Source: Gammaproteobacteria bacterium GWE2_37_16
GTDB taxonomy: Bacteria; Pseudomonadota; Gammaproteobacteria; UBA9339
Assembly: GCA_001801285.1 (NCBI GenBank)
Contig: MGXG01000008.1
Coordinates: 1-20,202, forward strand
Length of the DNA: 20,202 nt
Reading direction: 5' to 3'
The notes beneath the pieces were generated by a model. The model made no database searches, was not told the DNA's origin, and saw nothing but the letters and a program-made list of their open reading frames with translations. Positions 1 to 6,651 of the stretch are shown one piece after another (the first letter of the stretch is position 1; every line of letters starts with the position of its first letter). The position numbers were made by a program, and so were the translations under genes.

Positions 1-1
1 T

Positions 2-292
2 TTTTTGTTAACGGTTAAAGAAGATGCTGGATTTGAGCGTAAAGCAATTGTAGATTATTTGGAAAATAATTTAATTCAAACGCGTATGCTTTTTGCGGGT
101 AACTTATTAAGACAACCATGTTTTGATCAGATGAGAAAGGAGCGGAGCGGATATCGAGCTATTGGTGATCTGCCCAATACTGATCGTATTATGAATAATA
201 CTTTTTGGGTTGGGGTGTATCCGGGGATGAATGAGGAGCGCGTTGACTATATTGTAAAATCAATTAAGGATTATATTAAGGGTTTAAAATGA
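2..292 (+). CDS. rfbH: C-terminal end of CDP-6-deoxy-4-keto-glucose 3-dehydrase (RfbH), 5'-truncated by window
   Basis: The reading frame is open from the first bases of the window, so the gene begins upstream; about 96 C-terminal residues are visible. The segment TRMLFAGNLLRQP followed by NTDRIMNNTFWVGVYPG is the characteristic C-terminus of RfbH (E1), a member of the DegT/DnrJ/EryC1 aminotransferase fold. RfbH is the PMP- and [2Fe-2S]-dependent cytoplasmic enzyme that removes the C3 hydroxyl of CDP-4-keto-6-deoxyglucose on the way to CDP-3,6-dideoxyhexoses. The PLP-site and cluster residues lie outside the window, so catalytic competence cannot be judged. Its stop overlaps the next start as ATGA (289-292), so it is co-translated with the split transketolase. 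The partner genes rfbF and rfbG would be expected upstream but are not visible. A related DegT aminotransferase is the alternative, though the C-terminal motif fits RfbH better. Confidence 0.88.
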   Translation, partial: FLLTVKEDAGFERKAIVDYLENNLIQTRMLFAGNLLRQPCFDQMRKERSGYRAIGDLPNTDRIMNNTFWVGVYPGMNEERVDYIVKSIKDYIKGLK

Positions 293-1101
293 TTTCTGAA
301 AAGTTGGCGCAAAAAGTAAGGAAACATGTTGTTGAGATGACTAGTCGTGGGAATAGTTCTCATGTTGGATCGGCATTGTCCATCACTGATTTACTTGCGG
401 TATTGTATGGAAAAATTCTATGCTTTGATCCTGGAAATCCTAAGTGGGAGAAAAGAGATCGGTTTCTTTTAAGCAAAGGTCATGCTGGTGCTGCTGTGTA
501 TGCTATTCTTGCTGAGGTTGGTTTTTTTTCTACAGAAATATTGCAAACACATTATCAAAATGGATCAATTTTAAGTGGTCATGTTTCACATAAAGATGTT
601 CCTGGAGTGGAATTTTCCACAGGATCTTTGGGGCACGCTTTATCGGTTGGCGTTGGTATGGCTTATAATGCCAAACTAAAAGGAGAAAATCATAGGGTAT
701 TTGTTTTGATGAGTGATGGTGAGTGCGGCGAAGGTTCGAATTGGGAAGCTATTTTGTTTGCTTCTCATCACTGTTTAGATAATTTAGTTGTTATTATTGA
801 CTACAATAAAATTCAAAGCATGGGGAGAGTTGAAGATATTTTAAAATTGGAGCCTTTTGCAGAAAAGTTGTTGGCGTTTGGTTGGGAAACGGTAGAAATA
901 GATGGGCACAATCATGAAGAAATATATGTAGCTTGTGATAATATACCTAAAACCGCTAAAAAACCCACCTGTATTATTGCGAATACGGTAAAAGGCAAAG
1001 GCGTGTCTTTTATGGAAAATACGGTGCTTTGGCATTATCGTTCTCCACAAAAAGAGGATTTTATTAATGCAATACAGGAGTTAGAGGTGGCGATATTATG
1101 A
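289..1101 (+). CDS. Transketolase, N-terminal (ThDP pyrophosphate-binding) subunit
   Basis: 270 residues corresponding to the N-terminal ThDP-binding domain of transketolase. Visible landmarks are KGHAGAA near residues 62-68, GSLGHALSVGVGMAYN in the middle, and the ThDP/metal motif starting SDGE (Asp143-Gly144) and closing with DYNK (Asn173), the family spacing for binding the diphosphate and Mg2+. A full transketolase is about 650 residues; here the enzyme is split, with the C-terminal half encoded by the next gene (ATGA overlap at 1098-1101). Split transketolases occur in polysaccharide and secondary-metabolite clusters as well as in archaeal metabolism. Placement directly after rfbH suggests the pair transfers a two-carbon ketol group to a nucleotide sugar rather than serving the pentose phosphate pathway; that role is inference. 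It is expected to be cytoplasmic. Confidence 0.93.
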   Translation: MISEKLAQKVRKHVVEMTSRGNSSHVGSALSITDLLAVLYGKILCFDPGNPKWEKRDRFLLSKGHAGAAVYAILAEVGFFSTEILQTHYQNGSILSGHVSHKDVPGVEFSTGSLGHALSVGVGMAYNAKLKGENHRVFVLMSDGECGEGSNWEAILFASHHCLDNLVVIIDYNKIQSMGRVEDILKLEPFAEKLLAFGWETVEIDGHNHEEIYVACDNIPKTAKKPTCIIANTVKGKGVSFMENTVLWHYRSPQKEDFINAIQELEVAIL

Positions 1102-2018
1102 AAAAAATTTTTGCACAAACTTTATTTAAACTAGCAAAAGATAACCCTAGTATATTTTTAATTACTGCTGATTTGGGTTTTGGGGTATTGGGTGATTTTG
1201 CTGATTTTCTCCCTAAGCAGTTTTTAAATGTTGGAGTTGCTGAGCAAAATATGATGGGAATTGCAACTGGGTTGGCTTTGGAAGGAAAGATCGTATTTAC
1301 CTATTCAATTGCTAACTTTCCAACCTTGCGTTGTTTAGAACAAATACGCAATGATGCATGTTATCATAATGCAAATGTGAAGATTGTATCTATTGGAGCG
1401 GGTTTTTCTTATGGAGCTGCTGGGATTTCACATCATGCTACAGAGGATTTAGCGATTATGCGGGTATTACCGATGACCTTACTTGCCCCGGGGTCTTTTT
1501 GGGAAGTCGAGCAGGCGGTTTTGGCTTTGGTTAAGCAACCAGGTGCGTGTTATTTACGTTTAGATAATTCATATGCGGAAGATTTAAATAAAAATGGTGA
1601 TTCATTTTTAATAGGTAAAGCCAGAAGAGTTGTAGATGGTGATGATCTTACTATTGTTGCAATTGGTGGTGTTTTGGGGGTGGCTATAAAAGCAGCAGTA
1701 AAATTACTCGAGGAGGGGATAAAGTGTCGTGTGGTAAGTATGCATACCTTAAATCCTTTAGATAAACATGAAATATTTGCTGCAGCAAAAAATACCGGGG
1801 GCATAATTACTGTGGAAGAGCATAGAGTGCAAGGTGGTTTAGGCGGTGTTGTAGCAGAAGTTTGTTTGGAATCAGGCGTTATTCCTCATTTTTTTTATCG
1901 AATTGGTTTGAGAGAAGATTTTTCTTCGAAGGTTGGTAATCAAGATTATTTGAGAGGATATTATAATATTTCTGAGCGACATATAATTCAAAAAGCTAGA
2001 GAGTTACTTCTAAAGTAA
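1098..2018 (+). CDS. Transketolase, C-terminal (pyrimidine-binding plus transketolase-C) subunit
   Basis: 306 residues covering the pyrimidine-binding and C-terminal domains of transketolase. The segment NVGVAEQNMMGIATGLA carries the glutamate (Glu49) that activates the ThDP aminopyrimidine ring. GISHHATEDLAIMR and the later TVEEHRVQGGLGG are also typical of transketolase and DXS-type C-terminal halves. The start overlaps the stop of the N-terminal subunit (ATGA), as expected for two chains of one heteromeric enzyme. Both halves have their hallmark residues, so I expect an active heterotetramer. Donor and acceptor cannot be read from sequence; the neighbouring RfbH suggests a CDP-4-keto-3,6-dideoxy sugar as acceptor (inference). 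A non-specialised sugar-phosphate transketolase is the alternative. Confidence 0.92.
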   Translation: MKKIFAQTLFKLAKDNPSIFLITADLGFGVLGDFADFLPKQFLNVGVAEQNMMGIATGLALEGKIVFTYSIANFPTLRCLEQIRNDACYHNANVKIVSIGAGFSYGAAGISHHATEDLAIMRVLPMTLLAPGSFWEVEQAVLALVKQPGACYLRLDNSYAEDLNKNGDSFLIGKARRVVDGDDLTIVAIGGVLGVAIKAAVKLLEEGIKCRVVSMHTLNPLDKHEIFAAAKNTGGIITVEEHRVQGGLGGVVAEVCLESGVIPHFFYRIGLREDFSSKVGNQDYLRGYYNISERHIIQKARELLLK

Positions 2019-2028
2019 GTTATCATTT

Positions 2029-3087
2029 ATGAATAGTATTTTTCTTAATACAACTCCACTTGCCGAAGATCTAGAATACGTACTTGATAATACCAAGAAT
2101 CTTTGGGAAGAAATAAAAGATCAACGTATTTTTATTACCGGTGGAACAGGTTTTTTTGGTTGTTGGCTATTAGAAAGTTTACTTTGGGCGAACGCTTATT
2201 TGAATTTAAATGTTTCGATAATGGTTCTAACGCGTAACGTAGATTTCTTTAGAATAAAAGCACCACATTTGGCTGGTGATTCAGCGATAACTTTTCATCT
2301 TGGTGATATAACAGATTACCAATATCCTGAAGGGATTTTTTCTCATATTATTCATGCAGCAGATGAAACGAGGACGGATACATCGCAAAGCGATCAAGAA
2401 AAAATAATATCAACTATAGTTAAAGGCGCAGAGCATACTTTAAATTTTGCCGTAAAGTGTAGGGCGAAAAAGATTTTATTTACTAGTTCGGGAGCAGTTT
2501 ATGGTAAGCAACCATCTGATTTGAGGTTAATTTCAGAGAGTTATACAGATAATTTGGTTATTAAAGAAGTACAAGATGCTTATGGTAAGGGGAAATTATT
2601 AGCTGAAAAATTATTTATTGAATATGCGGATAAATTTAATTTAGAGGCTAAGATTGCTCGATGTTTTGCTTTTGTTGGACCATATTTACCACTAAACAAA
2701 CAATTTGCTGTTGGTAACTTTATTTTAAATGGATTAAAAGGTGAGTCGATACATATAAAGGGTGATGGTGCGACATATCGATCATACCTTTATGCTGCTG
2801 ATTTAGTGATTTGGTTATGGCACATATTGTTTCGCGGTCAATCAGGTCAACCTTACAATGTTGGTTCTGAGCAAGAAATTAGCATTAAAGATTTGGCATA
2901 TTTGGTTGCTCAGCATTTTAATCCGGTGCCAGAAGTGTTAATAGATGGAAAACCAATTATTGGTCAGGTACCAGAGCGCTATATTCCATCATTACAAAAG
3001 TTGAGAGATGATCTTGGGTTGCGTTGTTGGATAGATTTAGATAATTCCATAAAGAAAACTGTAAGATATTTTTTAAAAACAGAATGA
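2029..3087 (+). CDS. NAD(P)-dependent SDR, sugar-nucleotide epimerase/dehydratase family
   Basis: 352 residues, an extended short-chain dehydrogenase. After an N-terminal extension of about 33 residues comes the nucleotide-binding loop GGTGFFG (38-44). The TSSGAVYG strand follows, and the catalytic YxxxK is Tyr185/Lys189. RCFAFVGPYLP and SYLYAADL are family-typical of sugar-nucleotide SDRs. The extension and internal motifs match a widespread subgroup annotated only as NAD-dependent epimerase/dehydratase in LPS loci; I know of no assigned reaction for it. It starts 10 bases after the transketolase and overlaps the next gene by ATGA. The simplest role is reduction, epimerisation or dehydration of the nucleotide sugar made by RfbH and the transketolase, comparable in position to the reductase YerI of yersiniose synthesis, but I infer this from context only. 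Confidence 0.85.
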   Translation: MNSIFLNTTPLAEDLEYVLDNTKNLWEEIKDQRIFITGGTGFFGCWLLESLLWANAYLNLNVSIMVLTRNVDFFRIKAPHLAGDSAITFHLGDITDYQYPEGIFSHIIHAADETRTDTSQSDQEKIISTIVKGAEHTLNFAVKCRAKKILFTSSGAVYGKQPSDLRLISESYTDNLVIKEVQDAYGKGKLLAEKLFIEYADKFNLEAKIARCFAFVGPYLPLNKQFAVGNFILNGLKGESIHIKGDGATYRSYLYAADLVIWLWHILFRGQSGQPYNVGSEQEISIKDLAYLVAQHFNPVPEVLIDGKPIIGQVPERYIPSLQKLRDDLGLRCWIDLDNSIKKTVRYFLKTE

Positions 3088-3488
3088 AATTTTTTACAAA
3101 TTTTTTTTTAGAGCATTTCATAAGAGATAAACGTTTTTGCAGATTTATTTTAGTTGGTATATTAAATACAATAATTGGTTACTCTATTTATGCCGTGTTT
3201 ATTTGGTTGAATTTTCATTATGTATGGGCGGCACTATTTTCTACTGTAATAGGTACGGTATTTAATTTTATGACCACTGGTAGATTAGTGTTTAAAAATT
3301 CTCAAAATCACCTTTTTTTAAAATTTGTTCTTGTTTATGCTTTAATTTATGTATTAAACATCACAGTCATTAAAGTTGTGACGAGCTTTTATGGCAATCA
3401 ATATTTTGGGGGCGCTGTTGCTTTATTTATTGCTGTTCCTATAACGTTTCTTTTAAATAAGAATTTTGTATTTAAAGGTAAAGTATGA
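3084..3488 (+). CDS. GtrA-family membrane protein (polyprenyl-phosphate-sugar flippase candidate)
   Basis: 134 residues with about four hydrophobic segments (roughly 19-38, 42-63, 78-98 and 105-125), the usual size and topology of GtrA. The motif FRFILVGILNTIIGYSIY-like N-terminal helix (here beginning CRFILVGILN) and the Asn-Phe-rich loop before the third helix (FNFMTTGRLVF) are typical, as is the ending LLNKNFVFKG. GtrA proteins are thought to flip undecaprenyl-phosphate-linked single sugars to the periplasm for modification of O-antigen or other envelope glycans. It sits between the SDR and a GtrB-type transferase with ATGA overlaps on both sides, the normal gtrA-gtrB arrangement. Family assignment is firm; the sugar carried is unknown. 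Confidence 0.9.
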   Translation: MKFFTNFFLEHFIRDKRFCRFILVGILNTIIGYSIYAVFIWLNFHYVWAALFSTVIGTVFNFMTTGRLVFKNSQNHLFLKFVLVYALIYVLNITVIKVVTSFYGNQYFGGAVALFIAVPITFLLNKNFVFKGKV

Positions 3489-4417
3489 AATTAATTAGTG
3501 TCGTTACTCCTTGCTATAATGAAGAACAAAATGTGGAAGAGATTTATAGACAAGTTAAAGATGTGTTTAGAGATTTACCACATTATAAATATGAGCATTT
3601 ATTTATTGATAACGCATCTACAGATAAAACCGTAGCTATTTTAAAGGCGTTAGCCGTTCATGATAAAAATATAAAAATAATAGTAAATGCGCGGAATTTC
3701 GGTCATCTTCGTTCGCCATTTTATGGAATGTTGCAAGCAAAAGGTGATGCAATAATTTCTATTGTTGCAGATTTGCAAGATCCACCCATAATGATTAAGG
3801 AATTTGTTAAAAAATGGGAAGAGGGATATAAAATAGCTATTGGGGTAAAGCCTAAAAGTCAAGAAAATTGGTGCATGTCTTTTATCAGAAAGGTTGGTTA
3901 TCGCCTTATTGCGAAAATATCTGAAGCACCTTTGATTAGCGATTTTACCGGTTTTGGTTTGTATGATCGCTCTTTCATAGACATCATCAGGAAGCTGGAT
4001 GACCCATATCCATATTTTCGTGGTATGGTTTCTGAAATGGGGTACTCGATAATTGAAATTCCATATGTGCAGCCAGTAAGAAAGCATGGGAAAACGAAAA
4101 ACAATTTTTATACGCTTTTTGATTTAGCTATGCTCAGTTTGACTTGTAATTCCAAGGTACCGTTACGTATTTTGACAATTGCTGGTTTTGCGCTTTCTGT
4201 AATGAGTCTTTGTCTTTCTATGTTTTTTTTAATACTTAAACTTGTGTTTTGGGGATCATTCAGTTTTGGTGTGGCGCCAATTTTAATTGGCTTGTTTTTC
4301 TTTTCATCAGTGCAATTGTTTTTTATTGGCATAGTTGGGGAGTACGTAGCAGCGACGCATACACAGGTCTTGAAAAGACCATTGGTTATAGAAAAATGCC
4401 GCATAAATTTTGACTAA
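3485..4417 (+). CDS. GtrB-type GT2 polyprenyl-phosphate glycosyltransferase
   Basis: 310 residues. The GT-A domain opens with VVTPCYNEEQNVEEIY (Cys10-Asn12-Glu13). Its metal/nucleotide motif is ADLQDPP (Asp96, Asp99), characteristic of GtrB/DPM1-like enzymes. Two C-terminal membrane segments (about 235-258 and 263-290) end with GIVGEYVAATH, matching the GtrB topology. Such enzymes transfer a hexose from a nucleotide sugar to undecaprenyl phosphate on the cytoplasmic face; GtrA then flips it and a GT-C enzyme adds it to a glycan. The start overlaps the gtrA stop (ATGA). No GT-C gene follows directly; the membrane protein at 10245-12524 is a candidate. The donor sugar cannot be predicted; one of the unusual nucleotide sugars made in this locus is possible. 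Confidence 0.92.
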   Translation: MKLISVVTPCYNEEQNVEEIYRQVKDVFRDLPHYKYEHLFIDNASTDKTVAILKALAVHDKNIKIIVNARNFGHLRSPFYGMLQAKGDAIISIVADLQDPPIMIKEFVKKWEEGYKIAIGVKPKSQENWCMSFIRKVGYRLIAKISEAPLISDFTGFGLYDRSFIDIIRKLDDPYPYFRGMVSEMGYSIIEIPYVQPVRKHGKTKNNFYTLFDLAMLSLTCNSKVPLRILTIAGFALSVMSLCLSMFFLILKLVFWGSFSFGVAPILIGLFFFSSVQLFFIGIVGEYVAATHTQVLKRPLVIEKCRINFD

Positions 4418-4476
4418 CCAATGTTTTTGGTGATATTTTGTGTGCTTTGTTTTAGTTCGTTATATATGGGGTTTTT

Positions 4477-5565
4477 ATGTTGATGAAGAGTAAAAATGGG
4501 AAAAAAAAAGCATTAATTACTGGTATAACTGGTCAAGATGGAGCTTATCTTGCAGAATTTTTACTAAATAAAGGCTATGATGTTTCTGGTATTAAACGCA
4601 GAGCTTCTTTGTTTAATACTGCTCGTATTAATCATTTATATAAAGACGAACATGAGTTTTCTACGGATTTTCACCTCTTTCATGGTGATATGACTGACAC
4701 TTCCAGTTTAATCCATACTTTACAAAAGGTGCAACCGGATGAGGTATATAATTTAGCAGCTCAAAGCCATGTAGCTGTTTCTTTTGAAGAGCCAGAATAC
4801 ACTGCTGAATCAGATGCACTTGGTACCTTACGTTTACTGGAATCTATCCGAACATTGGGGCTGGCTGAACATACTAAATTTTATCAAGCTTCAACATCTG
4901 AGCTTTATGGTAAAGTGGTTGAAACGCCCCAAACAGAAAAGACCCCGTTTTATCCTAGATCTCCCTACGGGGCAGCAAAATTATATGCTTATTGGATAAC
5001 AGTAAATTATCGTGAAGCATATAATATGTTTGCATGTAATGGAATATTATTTAATCATGAATCGCCATTGCGTGGAGAAACTTTTGTAACAAGGAAAATT
5101 ACTAGGGCACTGGCAAGAATAAAATTGGGAATGCAAAAAACCCTTTATTTGGGTAATTTAAATGCTAAAAGAGACTGGGGGCATGCTAAAGATTATGTAG
5201 AGGCGCAGTGGTTGATGTTGCAGCAAGACACACCTGAAGATTTTGTGATTGCTACCGGAAAGCAGAACTCGGTACGTGAATTTATAGAATTAGCGGCTGG
5301 TGAAATCGATATAAAGATAAATTGGCTTGGGAAGGGGGTTGATGAAGTGGGCGTGGATGAAAAGGGGGCAGTTATTGTTGCTGTTGATCCTCGTTATTTT
5401 AGACCAGCGGAAGTGGAGACTTTGCTCGGAGATGCTTCCAAAGCAAAACAAAAACTTAATTGGACACCTAAAATTACTTTTCAAGAGTTAGTTAAAGAAA
5501 TGATGGCTTATGATTTAGTCCAAGCCAAACGTGAATTAGATTTAAACGTAAAATTTCAAGGGTAA
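4477..5565 (+). CDS. gmd: GDP-mannose 4,6-dehydratase
   Basis: 362 residues, the expected length. It converts GDP-D-mannose to GDP-4-keto-6-deoxy-D-mannose in the cytoplasm. The sequence shows the Gmd-specific cofactor loop GITGQDGAYL (Gly16-Gly22), the NLAAQSHV strand, the STSELYG segment with Thr140 and Glu142, and the catalytic Tyr164/Lys168 (YGAAK). NHESPLRGETFVTRKI and KRDWGHAKDY are also Gmd signatures. A GGGG stretch at 4468-4471 lies five bases before the ATG at 4477; a second in-frame ATG at 4483 is possible. An A9 tract (4501-4509) sits a few codons after the start. It is followed six bases later by an Fcl-like reductase, the classic pair for GDP-6-deoxyhexose synthesis. The 59-base gap before it holds no clear signal. 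Confidence 0.97.
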   Translation: MLMKSKNGKKKALITGITGQDGAYLAEFLLNKGYDVSGIKRRASLFNTARINHLYKDEHEFSTDFHLFHGDMTDTSSLIHTLQKVQPDEVYNLAAQSHVAVSFEEPEYTAESDALGTLRLLESIRTLGLAEHTKFYQASTSELYGKVVETPQTEKTPFYPRSPYGAAKLYAYWITVNYREAYNMFACNGILFNHESPLRGETFVTRKITRALARIKLGMQKTLYLGNLNAKRDWGHAKDYVEAQWLMLQQDTPEDFVIATGKQNSVREFIELAAGEIDIKINWLGKGVDEVGVDEKGAVIVAVDPRYFRPAEVETLLGDASKAKQKLNWTPKITFQELVKEMMAYDLVQAKRELDLNVKFQG

Positions 5566-5571
5566 GATATT

Positions 5572-6507
5572 GTGAATTCAAATGACAAAATTTTAATAAC
5601 GGGTGGAAATGGATTAATTGGTACTGCATTGACACGGCATTTATCTGCATTGGGCTTTTCTAATCTTATTATTGCTGATATTAATAACTGTAATCTTAAG
5701 GATATGGAGGCTACGTTAGCTTTTTTCAAACAGCAGCAACCTGATTATGTCTTTCATTTGGCGGCTACGGTTTATGGTGTGATGGGTAATATAAAAAACA
5801 AAGGGATGGTTTTTTTAGATAATATTTTGATAAATACCAATGTTGTTGAGTGTTGCAGACAAGTAAATGTGAAAAAAATAGTAGCTATGGGTACTAGTGC
5901 CGCTTATCCAGAACCAGCGCATAGCTTACCGCTAAAGGAAAAAGAATTTTGGCTTGGGGAGCCTCATTATTCTGAAAGCTCCTATGCACACGCTAAAAGA
6001 GCAATGTTGGCACATTTGCTTGCGTATCGCGAAAGTTTTGCTATGCCTTTTGCATATGTTATTGGTACCAATTTATATGGACCAAATGATAAGTTTGATA
6101 TTGAAAATGGTCATGTAATACCATCCTTAATAAGGAAATTCTACGATGCTAAGCAAAATAATGATTTTGTAACTGTTTGGGGTAATGGGACTGCTTGTAG
6201 AGATTTTTTATATTCAGAAGATGCGGCTTGTGCTTTACATATAATTATGGATAAAGTTGATGGTCCAGTCAATTTAGCAACTGGTAAGGTGCATTCTATC
6301 CAAGAGGTAACCTCCTACCTTGCAAAATATTTAAATATGGAGGGAATGGTTAAATGGGACACAACTAAACCTAACGGTTTGGCATATAGGGAATTTGATG
6401 TTTCGATTCTAACTGCAGCAGGTTTTAAGCCGAAAATTGATTTAGAGGCTGGGTTAATCAATACTTATGAGTGGTATTGTCGAAATGTAAGTACGGCGAG
6501 AAAATAA
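5572..6507 (+). CDS. GDP-L-fucose synthase-like SDR (reductase/epimerase of GDP-4-keto-6-deoxyhexose)
   Basis: 311 residues with a GTG start six bases after gmd, preceded by an AAGGG-type ribosome site formed by the end of gmd. The cofactor loop is GGNGLIG (11-17), the catalytic serine is in GTSAAYP (Ser109), and the YxxxK is Tyr138/Lys142. These positions are close to those of E. coli Fcl, and the VYGVMGNIKNKG segment also fits the GDP-fucose synthase family. The likely substrate is GDP-4-keto-6-deoxymannose from Gmd. Whether the product is GDP-L-fucose (double epimerisation plus reduction), GDP-6-deoxytalose or GDP-rhamnose cannot be read from sequence, so I give no symbol. The gene is followed by a 144-base gap with a hairpin, and so closes the GDP-sugar block. 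Confidence 0.88.
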   Translation: MNSNDKILITGGNGLIGTALTRHLSALGFSNLIIADINNCNLKDMEATLAFFKQQQPDYVFHLAATVYGVMGNIKNKGMVFLDNILINTNVVECCRQVNVKKIVAMGTSAAYPEPAHSLPLKEKEFWLGEPHYSESSYAHAKRAMLAHLLAYRESFAMPFAYVIGTNLYGPNDKFDIENGHVIPSLIRKFYDAKQNNDFVTVWGNGTACRDFLYSEDAACALHIIMDKVDGPVNLATGKVHSIQEVTSYLAKYLNMEGMVKWDTTKPNGLAYREFDVSILTAAGFKPKIDLEAGLINTYEWYCRNVSTARK

Positions 6508-6545
6508 TAACCTTTATTTCACATAGTTTATAGATGATTGTGTAG

Positions 6546-6577
6546 AAAATTTTATCCCTCGTAAGGGCTAAATTTTT
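6546..6577 (+). terminator. Hairpin with short T run, possible weak terminator or attenuator
   Basis: The arms 6546-6559 and 6564-6576 pair around a CGTA loop, with a CCCT/AGGG core, one mismatch (6555/6568) and one bulged T (6550). The 3' arm ends in TTTTT (6573-6577). It lies 38 bases after the stop of the GDP-sugar reductase and 75 bases before the next gene, in a 144-base gap. The G+C content of the stem is low and the terminal Ts are shared with the stem, so readthrough is likely. It could equally be an RNA processing site. Confidence 0.4.
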
Positions 6578-6638
6578 ATGTTGTCGTATTAATATGTCAA
6601 GTAATTGGTTTTGTGTTGTGAATATTTGAAAATAATTT

Positions 6639-6643
6639 GAGAG
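6639..6643 (+). promoter_or_regulatory. Ribosome binding site deciding the start at 6652
   Basis: GAGAG is separated by eight bases from the ATG at 6652. A TTG five codons further upstream (6637) would overlap this site and has no Shine-Dalgarno of its own, so the ATG is preferred. The protein then begins MNFAVISPWP, where the first beta strand of a GT-B domain would be expected. Confidence 0.6.
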
Positions 6644-6651
6644 ACTTCAAT

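Noticed and set aside
3650..4404. Several minus-strand open frames opposite the GtrB gene
   Set aside because: They are antisense shadows of a well-supported gene with conserved motifs and have no start signals or family resemblance.
4417..4431. Small inverted repeat (ACCAA/TTGGT) after the GtrB gene
   Set aside because: Only five base pairs and no T tract after it; too weak to call a terminator.
4477..6507. Gmd plus reductase as a virenose (3-C-methyl-6-deoxyhexose) pathway as in Coxiella
   Set aside because: No TylC3-type C-methyltransferase with its N-terminal cysteine cluster is seen; the methyltransferase at 13816 is of another type and lies in a different block.
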